NCBI RefSeq assembly: GCF_900115775.1
Contig: NZ_FOXS01000001.1
Coordinates: forward strand, 558,001-622,000
DNA: 64,000 bases
Direction of reading: 5' to 3'
Origin: Hymenobacter arizonensis
GTDB lineage: Bacteria > Bacteroidota > Bacteroidia > Cytophagales > Hymenobacteraceae
Below are positions 41,905-50,178 of this stretch, in pieces. Under the pieces are notes generated by a model, which was not told the DNA's origin, did no database searches, and worked only from the letters and a program-made list of their open reading frames with translations. How positions within the stretch are numbered: the first letter of the stretch is position 1; each line of letters starts with the position of its first letter. Made by a program: the position numbers and the translations under genes.

Positions 41905-43197
41905 GTGACCTTTGGCTCCCTAACAACGCCCCCCACACAACCGCCTGCTCCAGCCCCGGTGTGGCGGAGCTTTGTGCGCGGGTCCTTGGGCGCAGGCGTG
42001 GCAGTGGGGGCCCGGGCGGCAGGTGCCCTGATTCTAAATAAGCTGTTTGCGGTGTATGCTCCAGCGGGTGGGCTCACCTTGTTTGCGCAGTTTCAGAGTC
42101 TAATGGCTCTGCTCACTACCTTACCCAGTGAGGGGGTGCAGGTGGGCCTAGTAAAGTACCTCGCGCCGCTACAGCCGGGCAGTGCCCGTTATCGCCTTTG
42201 GCTGGGCGCGGCTGCAGCTTTAAATGCTGCCGTCCTACTGCTTGGTGGCGCGGTGCTTGCAACTCAAGGCCTGTTAGGCTGGGGCTGGGGCAGCCTGGGC
42301 GTATTCATGACCGGTATTGCGTTGCTTACTGGCCAGGGCTTGATCGGTGCAGCACTCCTGGCGGCCGGCCGGCTGCGGGCCTATATAGGCTTGTCGGTAG
42401 CACTCGCGGTGCTGGGCACTGGCGTTGCGGCAACAGCCTTGTTGCGCCAGCTTCCCTTGCACATAGTAATGCTGTCGTATTTGCTGGCGCAGGGGCTCAC
42501 GGTGCTACTCGCTCTGGGTCTGGCTGCGCGCGCCGGGCTGCTGCGGCACCTGCGGGCATCTGGCCCCATTAGCTTCGTGGCCCTGCGTCACCTCAGCCAA
42601 TTTTTGCTAATGGCCGTGAGCACGCTGCTCTTTGGCAAAGCCGTGGACTATGTATTACGCGACTACTTACTCGCTACTTATGGAGCCGCCCGCACCGATT
42701 TGTGGCAGGTAGTAGCCAAGCTGTCCGACAACTACACCATGGTGTTTGCGGCTGTGATGAGCAGCGTGTTTTATCCGCGGTTGTCGGCACTGGCTGGTCA
42801 GCCTCGGGCCTCACGACACTACCTGTACGGAGTGTTGGGGCTGCTGGCGCCCGTGCTGGCAGTGGGACTGTGGCTGATATTTGCCTGTCGCGACTGGCTA
42901 CTGCCATTGCTATTTGCCCCCCAGCAACTGGGTGCTCGCGATTTCCTGGCGCCCCAGCTAATTGGTGACTGGGCCAAGTTTCTGAGTTGGGTATTCCTTT
43001 TTCAACTCAAAGTAAAGGCCCGTACCGGAACTTACATCGCCGTGCAAGGCTGCGCTGCTCTTGTTTTTGCCGCCCTGCTTGCGGTGTTGCTGCCTAGGTT
43101 TGGCCTCGAGGGCGCAGTACTTGCCCACGCTGCTTGTTACGGCTTGCAGCTAGTGGCCTGCGTGGCTTTTCAGGCCAGAATGAAGAACGGAAAGTGA
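41905..43197 (+). CDS. Wzx-type oligosaccharide-lipid flippase
   Basis: A 430-aa membrane protein with about 12 helices, of the polysaccharide-export (MATE/MOP) fold. The first helix region is GVAVGARAAGALILNKLFAV, then LTTLPSEGVQVGLVKYLAPL. Helices follow with DYVLRDYLLATYGAARTDLW in the middle, a pattern like WzxE. It is expected to flip undecaprenyl-linked sugar units to the periplasmic face. GTG start at 41905. It sits between the acyltransferase and a GT2 gene, giving a coherent polysaccharide cluster, though other export substrates cannot be excluded. Confidence 0.85.
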   Translation: MTFGSLTTPPTQPPAPAPVWRSFVRGSLGAGVAVGARAAGALILNKLFAVYAPAGGLTLFAQFQSLMALLTTLPSEGVQVGLVKYLAPLQPGSARYRLWLGAAAALNAAVLLLGGAVLATQGLLGWGWGSLGVFMTGIALLTGQGLIGAALLAAGRLRAYIGLSVALAVLGTGVAATALLRQLPLHIVMLSYLLAQGLTVLLALGLAARAGLLRHLRASGPISFVALRHLSQFLLMAVSTLLFGKAVDYVLRDYLLATYGAARTDLWQVVAKLSDNYTMVFAAVMSSVFYPRLSALAGQPRASRHYLYGVLGLLAPVLAVGLWLIFACRDWLLPLLFAPQQLGARDFLAPQLIGDWAKFLSWVFLFQLKVKARTGTYIAVQGCAALVFAALLAVLLPRFGLEGAVLAHAACYGLQLVACVAFQARMKNGK

Positions 43198-43240
43198 AGA
43201 GCCAAGGGCTTTTTTTTGCTTCATTTGCTGCTGTAGTATC

Positions 43241-44206
43241 ATGCCCAATATTCCCTTTTCCATGCCAGTAGCTTCGGCGGGTGCGGCCACGGTCACCATT
43301 GTGGCGCTATGCCACAACCACGCCCCCTTCCTGCGAGAGGCGCTGGATTCCATTCTCAGCCAGACGTATCCGCACCTGGAAGTTTGGCTCGTGGACGATG
43401 CCAGCACCGACGGCAGCCCCGACATTCTGCGTGAATACGCGGCTCAGCATCTGGAGTGGCACCTATTGCTGCTCCCCCAAAACGTAGGGAATTGCCGGGC
43501 CTTCAACACCGCCTTTTGGCAAAGCCACGGCGAGTTTGTTATCGATTTTGCCACCGACGACGTGCTGCTGCCCGAACGGGTAGCGCAGCAAGTTGCCGCC
43601 TTTAAGGCCACCGATTCCCAGGTTGGCGTAGTGTATACCAACGCCGAACTAATTACCGAAGACGGCACCTTGCTGGGCCAGCACCACCGGCCCGGTACTG
43701 GTCGCGCGCTCACGCCGGCTCCAGCCAGCGGTTGGGTTTTTGCCGATGTATTGCGGCGCTACTTCATCAGCACGCCTACTATGATGATGCGCCGTGCTTG
43801 CTTGGCTGAGTTGAACGGCTACGACGAAACGCTGGCCTACGAGGACTTCGACTTCTGGGTGCGAGCCAGCCGCAATTGGCAGTTTCTGTACCTCGACGCC
43901 GTGACCACCCGCAAGCGCAAGCACCCGCGCAGCATGAGCAGCCGCGCCTACCAGCAGCACGACCCATACCTGGCTTCCACCATTCGCGTGTGCGAAAAAG
44001 CCCTGGCCCAAGTGCGCACTGCCGATGAGCGCCAGGCCTTGGCCACGCGTGCACGCTGGGAAATGCGCCAGGCTATGCGCCGCCACCGCTTTGCCGAGGC
44101 ACAATTGCTTTTCAACATCTTGCGCCACACGAGCCGCCCCGCGCTGCTGGACCTAACTTTGGCTGCCGCAAGTCGCGTGGCGCTGCAATTTTCCCGGAAT
44201 GCTTGA
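43241..44206 (+). CDS. Family 2 glycosyltransferase
   Basis: A 321-aa cytosolic GT-A enzyme. It begins VTIVALCHNHAPFLREALDS and has WLVDDASTDGSPDILREY with the nucleotide-sugar Asp pair, FVIDFATDDVLLP and ETLAYEDFDFWVRASRNWQF with the ED base region. It is third in the surface-polysaccharide cluster. ATG at 43241 with an internal ATG at 43262; both precede the conserved core, so the first residues are uncertain. Donor and acceptor are not readable. Confidence 0.87.
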   Translation: MPNIPFSMPVASAGAATVTIVALCHNHAPFLREALDSILSQTYPHLEVWLVDDASTDGSPDILREYAAQHLEWHLLLLPQNVGNCRAFNTAFWQSHGEFVIDFATDDVLLPERVAQQVAAFKATDSQVGVVYTNAELITEDGTLLGQHHRPGTGRALTPAPASGWVFADVLRRYFISTPTMMMRRACLAELNGYDETLAYEDFDFWVRASRNWQFLYLDAVTTRKRKHPRSMSSRAYQQHDPYLASTIRVCEKALAQVRTADERQALATRARWEMRQAMRRHRFAEAQLLFNILRHTSRPALLDLTLAAASRVALQFSRNA

Positions 44207-44315
44207 GGAGCTTATTTTCAAGGGGATTTTGCTCGTGATTTTTTTATCTATCGGCTTTTTCTAAGCCTTCCCGCTCCCGAGGTTTCAAAGCCGGGAGCCA
44301 AACATTGCTGCCACC

Positions 44316-46025
44316 GTGCCAAGCCATTCTCGTTTAGCTGTTCTGGGCCGCGTGGTGGTACTACCGTTGGCGCTGGTGCTGGCCACGGTGGCTACCCTGG
44401 GCAGCTACTACGAAACCAGCGACGATACCTCGTTTGCCTGGCTATTCTCGGGGGTGTTGGCGCTGAAGCCGGTGGTCTCGCTGCCGCTGTTTTTCCACGG
44501 CTACGGGCACGCGCTGGCTGCTGCCTACACGGCTGCGCCCCACGTGCCGTGGCTGGGGCTGCTGACTGCAAGCTTATTGGCAGTGGCCACCACGCTCACC
44601 TTTGCGGTGCTCGATAAGCTGCTGCGGCCTTACCTAAAGCCGAGGGCGTTGGTGCTGGCATTGGTGGCCTTCTATTTTCTGGCTTGGCTCGAGCATTGGT
44701 TGTGGTTTAGCCACGTCCGAGTGAGCATTCTGCTGGCCGGCGCGGTGCTGTTGTTTGTAGCGCAGCGGCCCGCCAATCGCAGCGCACTTATGCTGGGGGT
44801 GGCCGGGATAGGCGCCGCCTGGCTCATACGCCCCAGCCTTGCGTTGTTCGGGTTTGGCCTGTCTGTGCCGGCGGCGCTGCTCCTAGCTGACAACTGGCGG
44901 CGTCTGGTGCCAATCCTTTGCACCGCGGCACTAGGTTTGGGCCTAGCCACAGTGATGTTAAGCGCCCTGCAAACCGATGCCGAATCGCAGATGCGGCAGC
45001 GTGACAACTACCTGGCCCGCATCCTCGATTTTGACCAGCTGCGCCCCGTGCCGCGCACTACCGCCGACAGCCTTGGCACAGCCGCCGTAGAGCAGTGGCT
45101 GCTGGGCGACGCTACGCTGGTAAACACTGCGTTTGTGCAGCGAGCCTATAAGTTTAATTCAACTGATTTTTTGGGTCGAACGCTGCCGGCCAAGCTGCGG
45201 CTGCGGGCGGGGCTGGTGGCGCGCGATTATTTTCCCATACTGTTGGCACTGGCTGCAATCATATTCGGGGTGCTGCGCCAGAGACAGGCGACTACTGGTT
45301 TTTGGCTAACTCAAATCGGGTTTGGAGGGATACTTTTTGTCTTTGCTGGGTTGCTCAAACTGCCGCCTCGAATAGCCTTGCCCATTTTTGATTTTTGGTT
45401 GATAACCAACCTGGTTTTCTGGTGCCGAGCAGTTCACTTTCTTGCTTCAGATGGTGCAAAATCCACCCAAGATAACCTCACCCAAAAAGCTGATTTTTTC
45501 CTGCCAAAGTCGCTAGCTTCTCGCTGGGTAGGAGCGGGGCTCGCCGTGCTGATTGTGGCACTTTACGGAGTAAAAAATTTGCACCGATACCAAGTACTAC
45601 AAAAGGAGCAAAAACAACACGAGTTAGCGTTGCGTGAGATTGCAGAAAACTCTTTGCCCGTGGGCAACCGAGCGCGCATTCGGGTGTTGGCTGGTACTAG
45701 TGATTTACTGAAAAGTTTATCTCCATTTAAAACCTATTCTCTTGGGCCGGGGCCCGTTGTGATGCTCTCGGGATGGCAGTCGCATGACCCCTCGCAGGCG
45801 CATCTTTTTCAGGCACTTGGTGGTACTCCGCAATCCATAGCCAGCCTGCGTCAAATAGCGCGCAATGCTCCTAATACCCAGTGGCTGCTGACCGGCGAAT
45901 CTGCCTACTGGCTAAACCGTCGTTTTTACTTTGATGCAGGCGGGCAACCGGCACTCATACTCGTGCCCGTGCGGGCGCTGGCGGCCGACACTTCCCTGCA
46001 TTATTATCGCGTCGTGATTCGTTGA
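44316..46025 (+). CDS. Polytopic membrane protein of the polysaccharide cluster
   Basis: A 569-aa membrane protein with about 10-11 helices: an early loop SYYETSDDTSFAWLFSGVLA, then KPVVSLPLFFHGYGHALAAA. The plan (Asp-rich first loop, long string of helices, C-terminal soluble tail of about 150 residues) resembles GT-C transferases or O-antigen-polymerase-like proteins, but no decisive motif is seen. The window's other GT-C-like protein shares the early Asp-rich loop. GTG start at 44316. The codon and base use of its second half is more AT-rich than the neighbours. Confidence 0.65.
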   Translation: MPSHSRLAVLGRVVVLPLALVLATVATLGSYYETSDDTSFAWLFSGVLALKPVVSLPLFFHGYGHALAAAYTAAPHVPWLGLLTASLLAVATTLTFAVLDKLLRPYLKPRALVLALVAFYFLAWLEHWLWFSHVRVSILLAGAVLLFVAQRPANRSALMLGVAGIGAAWLIRPSLALFGFGLSVPAALLLADNWRRLVPILCTAALGLGLATVMLSALQTDAESQMRQRDNYLARILDFDQLRPVPRTTADSLGTAAVEQWLLGDATLVNTAFVQRAYKFNSTDFLGRTLPAKLRLRAGLVARDYFPILLALAAIIFGVLRQRQATTGFWLTQIGFGGILFVFAGLLKLPPRIALPIFDFWLITNLVFWCRAVHFLASDGAKSTQDNLTQKADFFLPKSLASRWVGAGLAVLIVALYGVKNLHRYQVLQKEQKQHELALREIAENSLPVGNRARIRVLAGTSDLLKSLSPFKTYSLGPGPVVMLSGWQSHDPSQAHLFQALGGTPQSIASLRQIARNAPNTQWLLTGESAYWLNRRFYFDAGGQPALILVPVRALAADTSLHYYRVVIR

Positions 46026-46200
46026 GAAATCAAGCTCGACTACCCACGGCCCGCGGCTTGCGTAAACCTAGGCAGTAGGATAGAAATTCTGCATTCCAGT
46101 AATGCCATAATTTTATACCCAAGCCAGTGCTCTCACCGCGGACCTTTGCCCCGGCAAAAGCGGTTCTTCTTACATTATTCACGCTTACCTGCCCCATCTT

Positions 46201-47181
46201 ATGCTCTCTTCCACCATGACTTCCCGCGCCGAAGTTCTCCAACACATGGAGGGCTTTTTGAAAGACAACATGAGCTCCTTCCTCAAGAGTGTGGAAGACA
46301 GCTGGCAGCCCGCCGACTTCCTGCCCGACTCGCGCCTCGATTCGTTTTTTGACCAGGTAAAAGAGCTGCGTGAAAAGGCCGGAAGCCTGAGCTACGACCT
46401 GCTAGCCGTGCTCATCGGCGACACCATCACCGAGGAAGCCCTGCCGAACTACGAAGCCTGGTTCCACGAGCTCGACGACCTGAACCGCGACCCTGACAAC
46501 GGCTGGGCCCAGTGGATTCGGGGCTGGACCGCCGAAGAAAACCGCCACGGCGATTTGCTCAACCGCTACCTCTACCTCTCGGGCCGCGTGAACATGCGCG
46601 AGTTTGAAGTGAGCACCCAGTACCTCATCAACGACGGCTTCGACCTCGGCACCGCGCACGACCCGTACCGCGCTTTCGTGTACACCAGCTACCAGGAGCA
46701 GGCCACCAACATTTCGCACCGCCGCGTGGGCCAGCTGGCCCGCACCGCCGGCGAAGACCAGCTCTCAAAAATCTGCGGCATGATTGCCGGCGATGAGAAC
46801 CGCCACGCCCGCGTCTACAAGACGTTTGTAAGCAAAATTTTCGAAGTCGACCCCAGCGAAATGATGCTGGCCTTCGAAGACATGATGCGCAAGAAAATTG
46901 TGATGCCCGCTCACTACATGCGCGAAATGGGCATTGAAATGGGCAAGACCTTCGGCCACTTCACCGACGCCGCTCAGCGCATCGGCGTGTACACCAGCTC
47001 CGACTACACCGACATCCTCGACTCCCTCATCAAGGACTGGAAAATCGAGCACATCACCGACCTCAACGGCCAGGCTGAAAAGGCCCGTGACTACATCATG
47101 GCCCTGCCCAACCGCCTGCGCCGCGTAGCCGACCGTATGCCCGTGCCCAAGCTCGAATACAAGTTCAAGTGGATTAGCTAA
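46201..47181 (+). CDS. Acyl-ACP desaturase (soluble di-iron)
   Basis: A 326-aa soluble fatty-acid desaturase that introduces a double bond into acyl-ACP using O2. Two di-iron ExxH motifs stand in helices: WTAEENRHGDLLNRYLYLSG (Glu113, His116) and MIAGDENRHARVYKTFVSKI, as in plant stearoyl-ACP desaturases. TEEALPNYEAWFHELDDL gives the additional Glu ligands. ATG at 46201, with an alternative at 46216. It stands alone; a ferredoxin partner must be encoded elsewhere. Its stop codon is directly followed by the 39-bp inverted repeat. Confidence 0.92.
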   Translation: MLSSTMTSRAEVLQHMEGFLKDNMSSFLKSVEDSWQPADFLPDSRLDSFFDQVKELREKAGSLSYDLLAVLIGDTITEEALPNYEAWFHELDDLNRDPDNGWAQWIRGWTAEENRHGDLLNRYLYLSGRVNMREFEVSTQYLINDGFDLGTAHDPYRAFVYTSYQEQATNISHRRVGQLARTAGEDQLSKICGMIAGDENRHARVYKTFVSKIFEVDPSEMMLAFEDMMRKKIVMPAHYMREMGIEMGKTFGHFTDAAQRIGVYTSSDYTDILDSLIKDWKIEHITDLNGQAEKARDYIMALPNRLRRVADRMPVPKLEYKFKWIS

Positions 47182-47282
47182 GTCATTTAACAGTTAGCAT
47201 TTAACAATTAACAGCCGTTCCGACTGGCCAGATGGCGCAGTTAGAACGGCTGTTAATTGTTAAATGCTAACTGTTAAATGAC
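47182..47282. repeat. Perfect AT-rich inverted repeat, 'TTAACAATTAAC' family, copy 2
   Basis: Identical 39-bp arms at 47182-47220 and 47244-47282 around a 23-base loop, starting one base after the desaturase stop. The right arm supplies the stop codon and last codons of the convergent DUF427 gene. Related to the copy at 39300-39403. Confidence 0.9.
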
Positions 47283-47552
47283 TTTCACGCCTTTCCAGAA
47301 CGCCACGCGGCCTTTAATTTCCTGGGCGGCGTCTTTGGGCTCGGGGTAGTACCAGGCGGCATCTTTGTTTTGCTCGCCGTTCACACGCAGGGAGTAGTAG
47401 CTGGCTTGGCCTTTCCAGGGGCAGGAGGTGTGGGCAATGCTGTCCTCGAAAAACTCTCTCTTGATAGAGTCGGCGGGGAAGTAGTGGTTGTTTTCGACCA
47501 CTACCGTGTCGTTGCTCTCTGCCACGACGGTGTTGTTCCAAATAGCTTTCAT
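47274..47552 (-). CDS. DUF427 domain protein
   Basis: A 92-aa soluble protein matching DUF427: MKAIWNNTVVAESNDTVVVE, then NHYFPADSIKREFFEDS, HTSCPWKGQASYYSLRVNGE and KDAAWYYPEPKDAAQEIKGR followed by VAFWKGVKV. Function is unknown in the family. The conserved Cys-Pro-Trp-Lys-Gly segment is present. Its stop lies inside the 39-bp inverted repeat, so the last residues (KVI) come from repeat DNA. ATG at 47550-47552. Confidence 0.9.
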   Translation of the reverse strand: MKAIWNNTVVAESNDTVVVENNHYFPADSIKREFFEDSIAHTSCPWKGQASYYSLRVNGEQNKDAAWYYPEPKDAAQEIKGRVAFWKGVKVI

Positions 47553-47756
47553 GGGGTTTGTACGAAGTATGGGCTTGGTTATGAAGGGGTGCTATGCTGT
47601 GTAAGCCACGTGGCATGCCAAAGCGTAGCACACAAGCTGCACAATTGAACATTGCCCCCCTCACTGTTGTTTTCGGGCACAGCAACCGGCCAATAAGTAC
47701 CGCTATTATAAGCCCGGGCATTGTTACTTGCTACCCGATAACTGTTCACTGATATT

Positions 47757-48863
47757 ATGGCCGTTGGCTTCCGATTCCGCGATTTTGTTCCCGAAGACCA
47801 GCCCGAAAAGGGCTTTGAGTCGCTATTCAAGCTGTTTATGCAGCTGGTTACCATCACCTCTGGCGACGTGGGCGAGGCCCTGCAGTGGCTCAATGAGCTC
47901 GACAAGCAGTACGGCCTCACCGACGACAACTACGGCATGGGCAATTTCATCGATGACCTGAAGAAGAAGGGTTACATCGATGAAAACGAGCAGGAGAAGG
48001 GCGAGTTTAAGATTACCCCCAAAACCGAGCAGGGCATCCGCAAATCGGCGCTGGAAGAGATTTTCGGCAAGCTGAAAAAAAGCAGCACCGGCAACCACCG
48101 CACGCCCCACACCGGGCAGGGCGACGAGCAAAGCACCGACCTGCGCGAGTTCCGGTTCGGCGACTCGCTGGAGTCTATCCAGATGACGGAGTCCATCCGC
48201 AACGCCCAGCTCAACCACGGCATGGAAGGCGACAACTTCATGCTGACCGAGGGCGACCTGGAAGTGCGCGAAAACGAGCACAAAAGCCAGACCAGTACCG
48301 TCCTGATGATAGACATCTCGCACTCCATGATTCTCTACGGCGAAGACCGCATCACGCCGGCCAAGAAAGTGGCCATGGCCCTGGCCGAGCTGGTGAAGCA
48401 GAAGTACCCCAAGGACTTCCTCGACGTCATCGTGTTCGGCAACGACGCCTGGCAGATTGAGGTGAAGGACTTGCCGTACCTGCAGGTGGGCCCTTACCAC
48501 ACCAACACCGTGGCTGGCCTGGAATTGGCCATGGACCTGCTCCGCAAGCGCAAGACGCCCAACAAGCAGATTTTCATGATTACCGACGGCAAGCCTACTT
48601 GCCTAAAAGAAGGCAACGGCTACTACAAAAACTCTTTTGGCCTCGACCGCAAGGTGGTGAACAAGACGCTGAACTTGGCTGCGGCCGCGCGCCGCGTGAA
48701 AATCCCCATCACCACGTTCATGATTACCTCCGACCCCTATTTGCAGAAGTTCGTGGAGGAATTCACGGAGGTGAACCAGGGCAAGGCTTACTACTCGGGC
48801 CTGAAAGGTTTGGGCCACTTGGTGTTTGAAGACTACAAGAAAAACCGCCGCAAAACCTTATAG
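47757..48863 (+). CDS. VWA-domain protein, partner of an AAA+ ATPase
   Basis: A 368-aa cytosolic protein. The N-terminal helical part (about 1-170) begins MAVGFRFRDFVPEDQPEKGF. A von Willebrand A domain follows with the MIDAS metal site D186ISHS in STVLMIDISHSMILYG and MITDGKPTCLKEG. Such proteins work with MoxR/Mg-chelatase-like AAA+ ATPases to remodel or load metals into partners. The matching AAA+ gene lies 1.3 kb downstream in the same direction, with a cytochrome c gene on the opposite strand between. ATG at 47757. Client protein unknown. Confidence 0.87.
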   Translation: MAVGFRFRDFVPEDQPEKGFESLFKLFMQLVTITSGDVGEALQWLNELDKQYGLTDDNYGMGNFIDDLKKKGYIDENEQEKGEFKITPKTEQGIRKSALEEIFGKLKKSSTGNHRTPHTGQGDEQSTDLREFRFGDSLESIQMTESIRNAQLNHGMEGDNFMLTEGDLEVRENEHKSQTSTVLMIDISHSMILYGEDRITPAKKVAMALAELVKQKYPKDFLDVIVFGNDAWQIEVKDLPYLQVGPYHTNTVAGLELAMDLLRKRKTPNKQIFMITDGKPTCLKEGNGYYKNSFGLDRKVVNKTLNLAAAARRVKIPITTFMITSDPYLQKFVEEFTEVNQGKAYYSGLKGLGHLVFEDYKKNRRKTL

Positions 48864-48913
48864 GCCCGCCGCGAGCCACCGGCTCAGCGAGTTAATCCGA
48901 AAGCAATGGTGTG

Positions 48914-49882
48914 CTAGCGCACCGCAACTACGCCATCCTCCGGGGTGGCGTTTTTGATTTTGGGAACGGTCTGCAGGTAGGCGTATAGGGCGTGGACTTC
49001 CTCATCGGTCAGGCGCGAATACTTGGGCATGGGGTAGGCCAGCGGGCCGTGGGGCGTCATGCCGAACTTTACGGCCTGGGCAAATTGTGCTTCCGTCCAG
49101 TCGCCAATGCCGGTTTCGGGCTCGCTGGTGATGTTGCGCGAGAGCACCGTCTCGCCTTGCATATTCAGCAGCGCATTGCCGCCGCCCAGGTAGCCCTCGG
49201 ACCGGGCGGGCTCTAGCGAATTGTTGGTTCCGAAATCTTTGGAGTGGCACTCGTAGCACTTGTAGCGGCCCACCACCAAGTAGTTGCCGTAGGCTACGGC
49301 GTTGGTGGCTGGCGGGGCAGCAATGGGGGCCGTGGGAGCGGGCGTGGGCTTCATCACGGTGTTGGTGAGGGCTTTCAGCAGGAAGGAGGGCTCTTGCGCG
49401 TGCGAGGGCGTGGGGGTTGCGCGCACCAGAGCATTGTCGGAGCGCAGAAAGGCTACTACGCTGGCCATGTCCTCGTCCGACATATGCACGAAGTTGGGCA
49501 TGATGACGCGGAAGCGGCCGTTGGGGCCCACGCCGGTGCGCAGCAGGCTCACTAGTTGCGCATCGCTCCAGTTGCCGATGCCGTGGGTTTTGTCCTGCGT
49601 GATGTTAGCGGAATAGACTTTGCCGAAATCAGGCGTCAGGTCCATTAACTGCTGCCCCGACAGCGAGTTGGTCTTGGCGTTGCGGTGGCAGTCGGCGCAG
49701 GACGCCAGCACGAGCTTTTCGCCCAGCTCAACCCGGCCCGGCGTGGCTTCTATTGCCGCCAAAGGCGCCGGCTGTAGGTCGTAGTTGGGAATGCCCCGCG
49801 CCGCAACATACGTGGCAAAACCAGCCACGGCGAGCACCAGCAGCCCCACCACATATCCCAGGATGCGTAAACTTTTCTTCAT
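48914..49882 (-). CDS. Membrane-anchored dihaem cytochrome c
   Basis: A 322-aa periplasmic cytochrome. An N-terminal membrane segment (LRILGYVVGLLVLAVAGFAT) is followed by two cytochrome-c domains with CxxCH at 62-66 (SCADCHRNAK) and 209-213 (YKCYECHSKD). Likely Met ligands stand in PNFVHMSDEDMASVVAFL and in the C-terminal PMPKYSRLTDEEVHALYAYL. A Pro/Ala linker (about 175-195) joins the two. It is probably an electron carrier for a terminal oxidase or dehydrogenase. It lies on the opposite strand between the VWA and AAA+ genes. ATG at 49880-49882. Confidence 0.9.
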   Translation of the reverse strand: MKKSLRILGYVVGLLVLAVAGFATYVAARGIPNYDLQPAPLAAIEATPGRVELGEKLVLASCADCHRNAKTNSLSGQQLMDLTPDFGKVYSANITQDKTHGIGNWSDAQLVSLLRTGVGPNGRFRVIMPNFVHMSDEDMASVVAFLRSDNALVRATPTPSHAQEPSFLLKALTNTVMKPTPAPTAPIAAPPATNAVAYGNYLVVGRYKCYECHSKDFGTNNSLEPARSEGYLGGGNALLNMQGETVLSRNITSEPETGIGDWTEAQFAQAVKFGMTPHGPLAYPMPKYSRLTDEEVHALYAYLQTVPKIKNATPEDGVVAVR

Positions 49883-50178
49883 GACGTTGCAGAATACAGG
49901 TTAATAAGAGATGAGTCAGCGGCCAAAGCTTGATATGAATTTACTGGTTTGTTTTTGGATATAATCATCTTGGCCTCCCTATTATTGGGGAGGTTTGGCA
50001 GTAGTGCCTTAATTGCATCAAACCGTGTGTTACTGCCTTCACGGGTATCGACACCCCTGGCCAAGCCCACTGGACGCTGTTGCCGGCTCCCGAAACCTCC
50101 TTGAGCCTATTACCTGAACCTGAGTGCGCCTTTCACGGTTAAAGACCTTGGGAAGCCAGTTTCCCACCAACTCCCTTT
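49883..50178. other. Divergent intergenic region with a small hairpin
   Basis: About 296 bases between the cytochrome c and AAA+ gene starts. It holds a short inverted repeat CCTCCC-TATTATT-GGGGAGG at 49975-49993. A 63-codon minus frame covers part of it but has no family features. No two-box promoter was clear. Confidence 0.4.
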
